A stretch of 64,000 nucleotides of DNA from Casuarius casuarius. Lineage: Eukaryota; Chordata; Aves; Casuariiformes; Casuariidae. The stretch's first letter is position 1, and every line of letters starts with the position of its first letter. The stretch lies in NCBI GenBank assembly GCA_003342895.1, contig PTFA01000031.1, positions 5,498,678 through 5,562,677 on the forward strand. The letters run 5' to 3'. The notes beneath the pieces were generated by a model. The model was not told where the DNA came from, made no database searches, and saw only the letters and a program-made list of their open reading frames with translations. Position numbers and translations under genes: made by a program. Positions 24,893 through 38,279 of this stretch are shown here, one piece after another.

Positions 24893-25256
24893 TGTGACAG
24901 AGAAGCAAGGAGCAATGTTTTAGCAGAAGAATGTCTTAACTACACTCACGGTATCCTTAAAAGGAACTGGAAATCATAGACCTCTGGAAAAGAACAAAGT
25001 TCTCGCTTAGTCACCCCTTCCGTGAATCCGAAGTCTGTCACTTCCTCCTGCTGGGATGAGCCCACCCTTGTTTCCACACACTCCAGGGCAGGACTCGTCC
25101 TGGTTCAGACGCTTTCCTTTGTAGCCTTCATCTCCAAGAAGCCCTTGGCCCTTCTCCTCCCCACCCTTCTGTGTAAAAAAGTACATCCCACCGGAAAGGC
25201 TGGTATCCAGAAGACAATCAGCATCCTTAGTCCTAATTTAGCATTGTGATGGCTTC

Positions 25257-25503
25257 TTATAGTTGGTGCCTCCAAAGGCCGCCAGACATATTTCTGAGGC
25301 AGGGCACTGAATGCACTGCAACCCAGCAAGCTGCCTTGATGGTGTTTAGATATGTGTCCAGGAACATATAAAATAGAATCACGCTGTCTACCTCAAATAC
25401 ATGCTTAACAGTGTAGAAGAGGTTCACCACCATTGGGACACTGTCACACGGCATAACGTCACAGAGCAGGAAGTCGCTGCAAGGAGGGATCCATCTTCTG
25501 AGC
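25257..25503 (-). other. Exon-like open segment, not identified
   Basis: The minus strand stays open here as part of a 120-codon frame. Its C-terminal ~80 codons have an uneven, protein-like composition (for example VNLFYTVKHVFEVDSVILFY) rather than a repeat-derived one. AG dinucleotides that could be splice acceptors lie just upstream on the minus strand (ccacagctcag). I do not recognise a family, there is no convincing donor, and other frames overlap. It may be chance, a lost exon or a decayed retrocopy. Confidence 0.12.
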
Positions 25504-26499
25504 TGTGGAGCAACATGCCTGCAATGCAATGAGTGAAGAGAGACAGTGTGAAGCCCTGACAATACAGAGCTCAAAGGAAGATCCGACTTTGACTTGGCTG
25601 GAGTCAGAGTTTCTCTCACAGACTATAAACAGTACAGGAGTGTGCATACAGATAAATGTATTTTCTGGATGGCATTCAGAGCACTTAGCACCTTGTAAGA
25701 TCAACACGCTGAACCTCATGCTGTTTTTGACAACACCTGAATTATTATTTCTTGAACCTCATTCCAGTTAACTACTTGGAAGTGTTTTAGAGAAAAGCAA
25801 TGAAATTATCGAGAGATTTGAAGGAATGATTTGTGATGAGAAATTAACAGCAAGGTTCTCACCTATCCACAGAAGAATATATTGTTTAGAGAAATGTGAT
25901 TGTCTTTTAAGCTGTGTTGTATTTAAACATACTTCTATAATGCATATATTACATAATGAGAATGATGTTGAAATGGACGTGTTACCAATATTATATAAAA
26001 AAGCTGTATTTTAAAGTGTGTGTTTTTACAAGCAAAATGCATGGGTCTTAAGTATAATAACCTATACAACAATTATGGATGAATGTATATGTATGTGGGC
26101 ATATGTGAGTGCACGTATGTATTTTAGTAATAAATTTAGTAATAACAAATAATAATAAATAATAAACTCAAGATAAAAATAGCAAATATGAAGAGGGACA
26201 TTTGGGATGGACTAGGGAATAGTGGAAGAAATTAAATCTTCCTTAAAGTTAAGAAAACAGCTATTTATCAAAGTACCCTATATCTGAAATCATAATGATT
26301 GAAGAGAGAAACATAACTATGGAGCTATGGATAGTTTTAACTGAATGTACAGAAAAACAAATGAAGATATAAAAAAAAAAAAATTATTAGGGGATTTAGG
26401 TGCCTCCACTTTGAAGTGCCAAATTTTGCTTACTGCAAAACCACCTGGGTTTCGGAAGGTGAGAATAGGCCCATTTTACTGTCTGAAGTTCAGTACCCC

Positions 26500-26592
26500 A
26501 ACCACACAGTTGGAAATGTTAGACTCAGGACCAGATGTGTAAATTATCTAATTTCCATCGACGTAAATGGGAGTTAAATGCCTAAAGAAGGA
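26500..26592 (+). repeat. Short palindromic sauropsid repeat fragment (weak)
   Basis: ccatcgacgtaaatgggagt and taaatgcctaaagaagg resemble the 'cattgacttcaatgggagtt ... gtgcctaaa' part of the short palindromic repeats. Confidence 0.3.
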
Positions 26593-29489
26593 ATGATGTG
26601 CCTCTTTGCTACAGCCTTGTGATCTAATTGATTCAGCAGAGACACAAAACTTGTGTCAAAGATTCAGAGGTAATAGAATTTTTTAACAGAAATCTTCCAA
26701 CAACTGACAAATAAATAAAAGCCTCTAATGTCATTCAGCAAGATCCTTCTTTTTTCATCACTATAATGCTTTTACACTTCCCAAAGCTGGCTTAAGCTAC
26801 GGGACATTTCTCTCAGCTGCTACCTGAGGGAGAACTGTATGTGCAGTGTCATGTTTTAATTTAGGCAGAGTTTGGGATTATGCTGACAGGCACAGCATGG
26901 TGGAGGGAAGAGGCTCAGAGGAAAATGTCTGTATGGATCCTTGCTTGGTTTAAACAGGATTTGCTTTCAAGGCCTGAAGGAAACTGGGATTAAAAATTAG
27001 ACTGTTCTTCAGCATAGATTTGCATAGATTTCTAACTGGGGCTTTCCCCCTCTCACGTCAGTCCAGAGGGTCAGTTGGGTCATTTTCTTCTATACTCAGG
27101 AATACCTCTCTTTTTTTGCTGCTTTTGAGGATGTGAGAAAAAAACAAATCTATGGGTTTTGAAGGCTGAAAAGAAGCAGAAACCTTTTGCTGCTGGCTGC
27201 AATGAAAGTACATAGAGATGGCCTTAAGCCCAAAACATGTTTTTTTTCTTTGGGACCTTACAATTTGGGAAACCTAGACAGCCTTGCAGCTCATTAGTTT
27301 GGTAATCCCTCTGATTCAACAACAGAAGCAGAGGGAGATGTGACTCATTTCCCAATCACTGCTACCTCTGGCAGCCAAAGACAAATTAGTGCCCAAGCTC
27401 TGGGCCAACAAATTAGATGTCTACAAGCTCTGCCATACCACACTTGTGGAGAAAAGTTGATACCACCTCTGTGCCTGCAGCAGCCATGCCCTTTTTTCTC
27501 AACATTTTCCATGATAAAATAGGGTGGAACAAGTTCTCAGTTCTAAATTTACTGGTTATCCATAGTTTTCTACCAGTTAGGGGGAAAGAAGGGTTAGCAA
27601 AAAGGTTATGTACGTAAATAGACATTGCATTTGAATTTTCTTTTTTCCAGGCAGAAGACTGTTTCTTATTGATCTGAAAACATCCTGTTCAAATTTAGGA
27701 TTTTCTGTGGTTGGTTGCTGTTCATTTTTATCTGTTCTCAAACCTTTCAGGATGGAAATCATTGCTGATGGGTCACTGATAGGGAAAATAAAACAAATGA
27801 AGAGGGATGATGTATGGGAGATCCTGGGCATGGTATGATTGGTACTATGATCTGTATTTGAAATGGGACAGGATATGGAGGGTGTACCACTACTTCTGAG
27901 ATAATCAGCTAGATATCCTGGGATCTGAAGGACATCTGCAGGGCAAATACATCCGTGTGTCTTCTTCTGACTATTAGTCATTACAGCACAGTTTAAAAAG
28001 TATGCATCATGAAATAATCTAGATAATCTTATGTTCTATTTGTTATACATGATGTGCCCGGTGCATTTCCCTCAGTTAAAATAATCTAGCATATAGATTT
28101 TTAATCCGATGTGCATCATAACAACAATAATCTGATTCCTCCTTTGAAAGATAATTCTGCATCTGCATTTCAAGCGATCCTCAACATTTAGTTGAGCAAA
28201 ATGTTCTGATTTCCACATCTAAAGTTAGGATTTCCTATTCATATTTAGATATAAAAAATTTGCAACCAACTTTTCAGAAATACTGACTATCTACAAACCC
28301 TACCAGGGTTAGTGGAAGTGGCAGGGTGTGCAGAGCGTTTTGGCTTTTGTTTCTGCTTCAGTAACAGTCTTTTTTTGTTCTTTAGCTTTTGTAGAGCCCC
28401 TTTAGTTTGGAGAGGCTCACTATGCATTGTGGAGTGCCACCGCGTGAAGAATGCTGAAAGAGCTACACCGCATTACCTTTTGGTTTTTGTGCAAATAAAT
28501 CAACCATAGATCATAAAACACAACCTGTAATAACAATCACCAATATTTAATAAATTTCTGACTAGTCTGAAAACCTGTTCAAATACTTTGTACCACCCAC
28601 AAAAACATTTGTAATAAATTGTGAGGCAATAAAAATCACATAACACATAATTACTGGCATTATTGTATACTTTGCTTTTTTGAGGGGGGAAGAGGTGAGT
28701 AGAGAGAGGAAGAGGCTGGGTTTGAGGAAGAAAAGGGGACTTTTCAGTTGCATTTCCTGAGCTAATTTGTTGTATGATCTTTTAAATACTACATTTTAAG
28801 CAGTGCTAAATATGGAACAGGAGTTTTTTAAACAGATCACAAGCTCTGTTTCTACATGAGTCATTACTGATTAGCAGGATTCTCTTAACAGGGGATTTAC
28901 AGCAGAGGAACCAAACCTGTTTCCATTGAAACCAACAGCAAACTCCCACTGACTTCAACAGAGGACTCAAACCTACATATGCATTAGAGCCAGGGATGGA
29001 AAAACTTGGGTTGGGTTTTTTTTTCCTCATAGATCTGCAAGGACTTTTCCAATTCAATTTCCACAGCTTTCGGCACATTTTACCATTCTCCTAGTTTGCA
29101 CACAGGAATGAGGCGTAAATGTGTAAATGGCTTAAAAACATGCAAACACTAAATCTATGTTTACATTTGCACTGATGTAAGCTTCTGCCCTCTTATCTGT
29201 GGCTTGTGGTGAATTTACAAGCCTTGTCTGCAAGTTTGTTTTACCAAGAAGCTGGGTTACTGGCCATGGTAGGGCTATTCTGTTTGTGATTCAAGGAGGG
29301 AAAGTAAGTCATTTCCATCAAGTGAGGAAGAAAACAGCAAATCTATTTTAAAAAGTAACAGAACGCTGGTTTTCAGGTGAAAAGATAAGCTTTTGTACTA
29401 AAGATAATGACTGACCTGAGTGGAACAAAACATTTGCAAAGCGCCAGAAGTGATTTAGAAGCATCTTTTTTAAAAAAAAAAAAACTATT

Positions 29490-29580
29490 TAGCAAGCCTA
29501 ATTCCCACTGACAGTCTAGGGAACTTAGGAACTTGCATGCCTTTTGGAAGGGGACTTAGATTCTTTTGAATATGTTACAT
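29490..29580 (+). repeat. Short palindromic sauropsid repeat ('cttaggctcctaag' type)
   Basis: gcctaattcccactgacagt, ctagggaacttaggaacttg, cttttggaaggggacttaga and ttcttttgaatatg follow the order of a repeat with 'cctaactcccattgac' and 'cttttgaaaatgggacttagg' modules. Confidence 0.4.
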
Positions 29581-31465
29581 GGGAGCATTTAGACATTCAG
29601 CCTTAACCTCTAAGCCTAAAGCTTATAGTGGTTTTGAACCAAATTACTTAATCAGTTTTAAAAATGTATCATCAGCTATGAGCTTTACTTCTGACCCTAT
29701 CTCAGACTCAATCCTCAACATCTGATTTATTCCCTGACATATATTTCCTGATAATTTTTTCCCTGCCTAACATATCAAAAATTAAAGCCATTCATGTTTG
29801 TACAGAACTCAACTACTGTGACCAAAGTACAACAGGAAAGATTCAAAACACGGAAAGGGTTTACAGACACGCACACAGAGCCAGAGGCAGTGCCCCAGGA
29901 GGTGGATACAAGTGCATCTTTCAGATGGGAGCTCAAAGAAGGCTCAGTGCTTCTGAAAATGCAGGGGAAATGTTCCCACTGCCTTTAACCTGGATCCTGT
30001 TTTGCCCAGGGATTCCTCTGATTTAAGTAAACCGGAGTAGGTCATGTTTAATTTTTTGCACATAATGTTTTATATATCTTTATCTATATATAACATTTTT
30101 TTTTTACTGTTAGAAAAACTGGTCTTGAGCAAGTAAGCTGACATAAACTGGTTAAAAAGCATTTACAGACAGCTGGGGTTCCTTCTGCAGCAGCAGAATG
30201 GGAGAAGTGAAAACCAAAATTGTCTCTCTGCTTTGCACACATACATGCTTCCTGTTATGTCATATGGGTAAAGTAAATTTGAGATGTCTCTAATACATCA
30301 TCTTGCAGAGCCTTGTCACTGGACTAGTCCTGTGACTAATGGGGTGATAACACTGAGAAGGAACCAATTGTGGAGGAGTGAGTAAAAATGGCTTGCAGGC
30401 CCAGTCCCAAATATTAATGTTGCCTCTGACTTCACAAGGTGCGTGCACCCTTTGGGGTGTGTGGATGCTCCCATGCAGAAGAAAAGAAGGCAAGACGCAA
30501 AGGCCAGGTGCTCCACATTGCCATGAACAACTTTGTCCCAGCAGATATCCCAGGATCTCTATGGCTCTCAGAAAGACATTCACACACTTTAAAGACTACA
30601 TGGACAGCTCACTTGAAGGGAGATGAACTGTCTTTACTCTCCTAAAAACAGGATTAAAAAGAATTCAGCATGTGGAACTCTACCCCCTCCTTTTTCCCAG
30701 CTAGTGTATTTTGATCTTTAAAAAATACTTCAAAAAATTCAGTTAAAAATATAAAAGAGGACAATTAGAAAAACATTAATTTCAATACTGATGAAATGCT
30801 TCTCCTGTCCCTTATTTAAAGTCCTGCAGGTGAAAATGTAGGAAAAACAGTTTGGGGCACTGCCACAGGCAGTCACAAGATCAAGTAAAACAAATTGTGG
30901 ACTAAGAGAGGAGTAGCCTCTGCCAACAGCAGCAGCTGAGTTAGAAAGTTACATTCTTCCACCCAGTACTTTTCCCATTGTTAACGTGTAACGCATTCGG
31001 GGATGATATGCATGTGCTGCACACAGACGGTCACAGGATTAAACAGGGTCACTCACAGAATAAATCAGCCTCAGTATTATTTGCACAAACCTTCCAGCCC
31101 TGCTGTGAAACCAGAATCTCTTCTGGTTTACAAGGGGTCGAGGATAGTATGCAACAAAATTATTATCAGTATTAGCCTCAGCACCGGGCTTACATTCCTC
31201 TTCTAATAACGAATACTGTATGCATGCAAAGGACGGTACTTGTAGATCATTATGGAATCGCCAATGAGCAAGCCGTGCGTTGTCAGTGTGGCTGAAGCAA
31301 GGAAAAGCTCTGCTGAATGGTATTAATAAAAACATGGAACCAAATTTTTAACAGACTGAGAGGGAGGAAGCAAACTGGAGTTTAGTGTACACTTGAGATG
31401 CAAGATTAATACTCCCAGAGCAAAAATGTTGAGTCCAAATGTCCAAGTTAGTAAAGGCAAATGTA

Positions 31466-31546
31466 GACACCTAAATAAAAATGGCCTGATCTACTGTGTC
31501 ACTGAGCACCTGCACTTCCCAGCGAATTTGGTGGGTTTAGCAGGCT
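31466..31546 (+). repeat. Short palindromic sauropsid repeat ('gagcacctgca' type)
   Basis: agacacctaaataaaaatgg, cctgatctactgtgtcactg and agcacctgcacttcccagcg follow the 'cacctaaataaaagtggcctgattttcagaggtgctgagcacctgcagctcccattg' pattern of the family as I remember it. Confidence 0.4.
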
Positions 31547-32261
31547 AGCTTTAGGAACACAGCTTTGAAATTTGTGAGCATTTGTTATTTGAAATAAGAA
31601 ATTCATAGAGGAGAGCTGCATCAGCAGATGCACTAGTCTTTTCCATAGTAGTGTCCTGCAGATGTTACAGAGACGAAAGCAATTTTCCGCGATAGATGAT
31701 ACGTTCAATACATATACAATTAAAGTAATGGGAAACAAAATGAGAAATGGGGTCACGCTCATCTGCTCTTTTGAAGATGATTTTTCCATAGAAAGAAGCA
31801 GCTGAATGCAACTGTCGTTTTGTTACATCAAAACAACATAACATGTGCGAGCAAGGGAATCCTGGCATGTTAATTGGCAGTGTAGCGGGTAAATGTGCTG
31901 TGTGCTGGACACCGATGCCTCTCTCTCTGCCTCTATCTTCATCTTTCCCCCTTCTTACTCAGAAAAGTAAACTCAAAAGAAGGCTTGCAGAACACAAATA
32001 CCCATTGTTCCCTGGATGGTAGATACGTGGGATGTATGTAACAGATTTTGTTCCACTGGGTATGGGAAGATGAACAAGCCACCACAAGGTAAGCCAGTAT
32101 ATTGAATTTGCAGCACACAAGCTGCTCTATAATAAAAACCCTTATGCACCCTGCAGGACACTGCAGTAAATGCAAAATAACTTCACCTCTCAAAGGACTT
32201 GGATGCCCAAAGACACTCTCTCTCTCCATGTGCCTAATTCATACAGCAATCTATGGGAATC

Positions 32262-32346
32262 TGGCACAAGAGCACTTTTGAAAATACTGCTCGCTGTCCA
32301 CCTGCAACTTTATGTATCTAAATTCTTTTGAAAAATCCGACCCTGG
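32262..32346 (+). repeat. Short palindromic sauropsid repeat fragment
   Basis: Two 'cttttgaaaa' arms occur in the same element: agagcacttttgaaaatact and aattcttttgaaaaatccga followed by ccctgg. Confidence 0.35.
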
Positions 32347-32696
32347 ATCTCAGGCAGGTAATGAACCATTTTCATACTCATTTCATTTGATGCATGTAAT
32401 GTATATAAGGAGACCTATTAACTTGCTCACCACCATGTGAGTTACTGGTCCTCATGCCTTTTGCTGCCAGGGGAGAAGCAAGGGGCTCACAGGGCAGCTG
32501 GAAAGGAACAGCACACTATTGGACTTGGCAATGCAACTCTTCTACATCCACCTGCATCCAGTCTTTCTGCCAAACTATGAGCCCCAATTTTCTCCTGGTC
32601 CGCTTACATCTCCCAAAGTGCAGGTGGACGGGTAAGAGAGTAGACCGGCATTTCCTCAAGTTCAGCTCTGAAATCAATATGCTGCAATCATAGTTA

Positions 32697-32760
32697 AAGG
32701 GACCTGATTTTCTAAGTTGAGCAACTCCTGCTGAGGTCAGGGGACTGAAAGTCAGTCTAA
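32697..32760 (+). repeat. Short palindromic sauropsid repeat fragment
   Basis: agggacctgattttctaagt, tgagcaactcctgctgaggt and caggggactgaaag resemble the 'cctgattttcaaaggtgctgagca' arm of the family. Confidence 0.35.
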
Positions 32761-33606
32761 CAGAAAGTTTAGGATGTGAACAATAGCTTTCTGGGCTGTG
32801 CAGATTCAACTGTCCTCCTTCAGGGATAAGACCACTACTATGGAAGTGCCCTGCTTCTTCACAGAGCCAGCTCTTTGCTAATGCTTCGTCCTGTGCTTTT
32901 GCCCACATGACACCACTGGTGCTGCCTCTAAGCCTCTTGGTGGGGAATATCTGGTGAAAATACAGATACATAAGCCCAAATGAGATTACTGACACACATT
33001 ATTTTCAGGCAGTGGTTAAGGGAATTCTCATAAGCAGTATTACAAGCTTCAGGGTCATCAGCAATGATAAATTAGAAGTGTGCAAAATTAGTGCATTTCC
33101 TATTGCAAGTACACTTTGCGCTGGTATTGTGTCTCACCCAATTCTGACACCTAAAGCTCTCTCAGACTAATATGCTGCAATATACAATATTAATATAATA
33201 AATATCATCAATATTTCAGAAATTAAAGAGTCTGCAGGTATTAAGGCATCTAGTGCTTATCATTTCCACTATGAGCTGGAGCCTTACATACCTTGGAGGA
33301 AGAGCTTAACACTCATTTGTTAGTTTGTAATTTTGCAATGGTATTAAATAAATTAGTTTCAGTCTCTTAAGCATGTGAACTCTATTATCTTTGGTTCAAG
33401 ATTAACCCTATAGATTAAATACATATAAGTAACAATAAGTAATATAAGTAACAATACAATAGTTAAGAAGGTGCAAATCACACTGAAATCATGAACTTAG
33501 CACTGAGGATCCTGTAATTTCTCCTGTAAGAAAATGAACTAAGTGGGTACTGTTGTAAGCATACCAAGAAATAATGATGTGAAGCTATTTTCAGTAAGTA
33601 GACTTG

Positions 33607-33650
33607 CTTAGATTACTTAGTCTTAATCTTACTTAGATTACTCAGTCTTA
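33607..33650 (+). repeat. 25-bp local tandem duplication
   Basis: cttagattacttagtctta at 33607 recurs with one change as cttagattactcagtctta at 33632. Confidence 0.8.
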
Positions 33651-35544
33651 TTGCTAAATGCACCTGTGGTTGGTCATGAAATGCTTCATTTAATTTGATA
33701 GATTGAGAAGTCTGAGAACAAGGATATAGTTGCTAGTTAAAGGCCTTATAGCCTTTGTTACTAGAGGAATTTTCTCTCTTAGCAGTTTGGCACAGATAAG
33801 GAAAAAAAGTCCTGTCTCCCATCTCTTAAGTCTGCACTTTAGCCACACATCCATTCCCCCCCTATCTTCGTGAAAGCTGGAAGACCACAGCGTCTGGCAA
33901 AATATTTAATGATAATAATACTAAAACATTTCCCACTGACTAAGGGAACTACAAAAGTAACACATAGTGTGTGTAGGCCTCTGTCCAGGAATAATAAACT
34001 ATAGGTTTCAGTCTGATCGTGAAAAAGAGCTCAGATAGCAGTGAAACAAATACATTTATCCTTATAAGACTGAAAGATAGCTGTGCTGGGCCAAATATTA
34101 GGTGATAATTACTAGGGATAAGCAAACCCTGTGGAGCTGGAGGTTTTGAAAGCAGCTCAGGCTTTTTAATGCGTTTTGGAGTTAGAGTTTTATAAAATCC
34201 CAGACTTAAAAAAAAAAAAAGCTGGAGAGAGTTGGAAAACTCATAACTCTCCCTCTTCTGTTCCTACTCTGCCGCTTCTGTTGGAATAACAATAATGGTG
34301 ATGTAGGTCCCACAGGAAAGAGAGTGAAAATATCTGTGTCCCTCTCCAACCTCTAAATCTTGGTTGCCTTGCAGGACATCGAGGCTGACACATTGCCTCT
34401 CATGCACTCAAGCAGCTCAAAGGGTACACTTTTCCCTCAGCTGAGCAGGGAGCGTGGCCTGCGACTGCGATTTTCAAGTGTCTCAGTTTTTATTGCACCC
34501 ATAATGATAGCTGGTTTTTCTCTCTTACGGCCTTGGCTGCTGCAACTGGCTTATTACCTAGGAAACTTAGCATTCTTTTATGAAAAAGAAAGAAAGAAAA
34601 AAGAAAAATGAACTAAAATAACATCTAGCTGTCATGGCTCCCGAAAAAAGCTAGCCTGAGTCATGACTTCTCAGTTCAAGAGGTTTGCGATGCTGATTGT
34701 ACCACACGTCTGCGAGAAACCACGGTGCTAGCTACGAACCAGGCAGCAAAGCATCCTCTGCGCTGCTGCTCAGCTTTCAGGACCCCAAGTGTGGGGGAGC
34801 AAAAAAAAAAAAAGGGAAGGGCAGGAGCAGAGTAGAGAAGTAGCGCTGGGAGCTGGGAGTTACTGCTCTCTGGAGGTACTCAGCTGTCTGTGTAGACAGC
34901 TGCTCTGCCCTCACCCGTGGTCACCTAGCTTCACCTCTGCACGCCCTGCTGCCCTTGCCCCAGCTTCAGGGGCAGCAGGCAGCCACCTTCAGCTGAAGTG
35001 GGTGGGCAAATAGTGCGTGCAATTAATACAGATCTGCTGATTTTAAGAGCTAATTTGGACAGCTACAAAAAATAACAGCCACTTCAGTTGTCAGACATGG
35101 AGCTACACAGGCCTCCCTCCCTCCAAAATCTCTTTTCTTCATCTGCTGGGAAGGCAGCAGTCTGGCATTGCAAGTGGGGGCTTTCTTCATTACCTGTTCA
35201 GAGAGGAAGAAACGAAAGAAAACCAGACTTGCTCTGCTACATATGGGATTTTATCACACATTCTGAAATCCAGCAGCAGCAAAGGCGCAGATCAAGGTGC
35301 CTTAAGACAGCACAGACTAGAGGTATATGCCACCATAACCATACCCAGACTGGCTTTGGTATGGCATAAACAATCCCCTGCTTTTCAAGGACACTGCTTC
35401 CCTGAAGAGACTACGAGGAAAGTTGCATATTACTGGCACAGCCAAAACCATTTTGACCAAAGCTGCAGCTGAATATTTTGGCATCCAGCCTCCTTCCAGC
35501 TGTAAACATCCTTCATTTACCCTGCTTGCAGCTTATGTTCCTGG

Positions 35545-35569
35545 GCAGCAGCAACAGCAGCAGCAGCAG
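35545..35569 (+). repeat. Short CAG repeat with one interruption
   Basis: About eight CAG units, one of them changed to CAA. An open frame through it (35423-35677) would read poly-Gln, but nothing else supports coding. Confidence 0.85.
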
Positions 35570-36444
35570 ACAGGGTTTGGGCCTCGTTCTCTTACTCGGC
35601 TTCTCCTACTTGCACTGCCCTTGCTCTACCTCAGATTTCACTGGTCCAAAAAGGAAATGACTGAAAGCGACTCCTGAAAACACATCTCTCAAAGGAGACG
35701 AAGGTAACAACCGCCCTATGATAGAGAAAGAGGGCAAAGTGACATTACTTGAGCGGACAAACTGACATTATTTCTCCCCTCCAAAAATGTATAAATAGGA
35801 GATCGGAGTCTGCATTAGGGAATATGTGGGAAAGAGGGCAAAGGACTACAACTCATATCCACAGCAGAATTGCTCTCTGGGAGAATGAGAAGAACTGGAG
35901 AGCTCTTCAGAAGTCACGGGGTGCAGTAGCAAGAAGTGGAATCTACAGATAATATGGTTTTTTTCCCCCTCTTCATAACTGAGCTAGGAGGAAGAGTGTC
36001 TGGCCACAGCCAGGAACTCATACATTGTTAATTCGGGACCTCCTTCTCTTCACAGCAGCCCAAATTGGCATTTTGCCCCCTTTAAAAAGAAAACAAATCT
36101 AATCCTTTTGGAGTTCTGTTCCTCATTTCAAAAGTGTGCGAGTGGGTTTGAAAGGAAACAAAATAAGTCCACCTCTTCTTAGTAATGCCAAATTGCTGGA
36201 ACTGAATGGAGGAAGTACATTTTGGAGGGCATACTGTATGACCTCTGCACATGTTGTCACAGAACAAATTTCTCATCGTGAAACAATGCAGGTCAGGGAC
36301 CAGTGAAATCAGCATAATCGCCTGACAGAAACACCAGGTCCAATATATCACCAAAATAGTGCAGTTTCCAAAGGAATTGGAAGATGCAGTCAACTTGTCC
36401 AATCAGACAGGATTTGCTGTAGCTGGACAGTTTGGATTCTACTT

Positions 36445-36518
36445 GAACCAGTATAAATCAGGTGTAGCATTGTTCGAATCGGCAGTGTTATATCAGCATA
36501 AGTGAAATCTGATCAGGC
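36445..36518 (+). repeat. Short palindromic sauropsid repeat ('ataaatcaggtgtag' type)
   Basis: ccagtataaatcaggtgtag, cattgttcgaatcg and gttatatcagcataagtgaa then atctgatcagg follow the order of the 'ctggtgtaaatcaggagtagctccattgac ... gatcagg' repeat. Confidence 0.45.
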
Positions 36519-37689
36519 TTAAAGTCTAGAAATAAACCCTCCACCACTTGCACCCTGTTTTGTTTTCTTCCCCCTCCTCCCCCCAGCTGAATCAGAGAAC
36601 TCAACTGAATGGTATCTTGTCACTGAAAAACTAGCTGAAAATGGCTTCTGCTCATGCAGCAATGCACATGGGGTGCAAGGCAAAGGAGAGGGAAGTCTGG
36701 AGGAGGCACCAGTCTGCTTGCATTACACAGTCACAGTGCTAGCTGGAGTTGACTTGCAGCATCTGTGTACAGTTCTCCTAATAAAAAGCCACTTTAGTAT
36801 AAGAATAATGAAATCTTACCTTTTTTTTATTACCAAGGATAGAAGCAGTGGCAGAATGACACTCATACTGAAGAAGGGTGTGTGTTTAAGATGAAAACAA
36901 GGCAGTATTTATGGACAGAATCAGTACAACTCACTCCACAGGAAAGCTGGGTTTCTAGACAAAAAAGCCTTGCATAATCACAGAAACAGTAGAAGGGAGA
37001 AATGGATTCTGTATACAAAACTGACCATGTGGATTAATACGGCAAAGATTTGTCCCTATCTCATTCCCAGTGTTTCAGCTGGGAAATACAGAAATGATTG
37101 ATAGTTGTACATGACTTCAGACATAATGACACTGTGGACAGGTACTGGGTTTGGGATCGAGGCGGGTATTTTGTTTTTACCTGAAATCAAGACGAAGAAG
37201 AGGGTAGCTAACATATGTGAGTTACACAATGGACAGCTCTGGTACTCACATGTGACTCCAGAGACAAAAAAGATTCTCTAATCAGAAACAGCATCCTTTG
37301 TGAGACATGTGATTTCAGTTTGCAGGAGAAAATGTCAAGAGAAATATCTCCAACCCTGGGGAAACACATACAAATGTCAACAGCACAGGAGCTGTCCAAG
37401 GGAAAAATCAAAACAGTGACAGCCATTAGTGTGCAGAACAAGTACATAGATAAAGAAGCCAATGACTCAGGACACAGCCAGACTGAAAACCATGGCTCAG
37501 AGTACATACTGTGGGAAGAACATGAAAGGCAGAAATTAACATTCTCAGCCACTGAATACAAGCGCAAAGGGTGTAAGAAATTTGTCCCAGCATCCAGCCA
37601 GCTGAGAAGGAAGAACAGCTTTCAGCAGATGAAGAGATTTGAAGAGGTCTGGAGCTGTCAGGATTTATGGTAAGATTGGGAAAGCTTAA
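36519..37689. other. Unannotated stretch left of the satellite
   Basis: Contains a 117-codon plus frame (37320-37673) and a 119-codon minus frame (37208-37567) that overlap. Neither has a recognised domain. No satellite motif was found before about 37.69 kb. Confidence 0.4.
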
Positions 37690-38270
37690 TATTAAAGTTG
37701 GGGACAGCATTAGGGTTTGAAACAGCAGGGGCTGAAGAGCTCGATTTCATTGCCAGATCCTGCAAAGCCCACAGAGCTAGTAGAAAGGTTGCAGCCACCA
37801 CTGGCAAAAGGCTTATGGCTTGGGGGATATAGAGTCACAAAACTATGGTACAGCCTTGGGCCAGTGTTGGTATTAGAGATATGAAAAGTGGAGACAAAAA
37901 AAAAGCATAATTAATTGCAAGACTTGCAGGAAATAGGGTGAGGAAGGTGAAAGGATGAAGAGGCACCTTTGGGTCTCTGGCTATACATACAGTGCTGGTT
38001 TAGAGTTCAAAACGACAGTGTCTGAAGAGTTAGCTTAGCTCTTCATTGCAAGCCTGTCAGAGAAAAGTGGATTATAATTAGCTTTCCTGTGCTCATCTAA
38101 TATTAAAATCAGGGTTAGGATTCGGGACAGCAGGGACTGGCTAGCTTGATTTGCTCCTGAGCCTTGTGAGGTTAGCATGGCCAGGAAATAGATTTGGTGT
38201 GGCAGGTGAGAGAGGCTCATCCCTCGATCTGTGGCTCTTCGGATCACTGGCCACACTTGGTAAGACCACA
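37690..38270 (+). repeat. Degenerate satellite, left edge (subtype A monomers)
   Basis: Monomers here carry gggacagcattagggtttga, cagcaggggctgaagagctc and attgccagatcctgcaaagc followed by ccacagagctag. A second unit near 38.1 kb has cagggttaggattcgggaca and gcagggactggctagcttga. The anchor at 37749-37780 matches that at 44104-44135 in 27 of 32 positions, tying both ends of the region to one family. Units between are strongly decayed. Confidence 0.55.
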
Positions 38271-38279
38271 TAGGCCTTG

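Larger units (their letters stand above)
24893..29489. other. Unannotated non-coding stretch
   Basis: About 4.6 kb without a supported gene. 25.8-26.4 kb is AT-rich, with short AATA-type repeats (aacaaataataataaataat near 26144) and an A13 run near 26372. A fragment near 28930-28975 (ctcccactgacttcaacag) resembles the centre of the short palindromic repeats. Confidence 0.4.
29581..36444. other. Mostly unannotated non-coding stretch
   Basis: No supported gene in about 6.9 kb. The longest frame (159 codons, minus, 32516-32995) overlaps a repeat fragment and has no recognised domain. Short repeats inside are listed separately. 33.1-33.5 kb is AT-rich with short ATAAGTAA-type repetition, and a 13-base A run occurs near 34208 and another near 34801. 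Confidence 0.4.

Noticed and set aside
32516..32995. 159-codon minus open frame
   Set aside because: No recognised domain, and it overlaps a short palindromic repeat fragment (32697-32760), so the frame is most likely accidental.
35423..35677. Frame with a poly-Gln run
   Set aside because: The run is a short CAG microsatellite and the surrounding frame has no recognisable features.
37320..37673. 117-codon plus frame with a charged product just before the satellite
   Set aside because: No domain, no splice context, and an equally long minus frame overlaps it.
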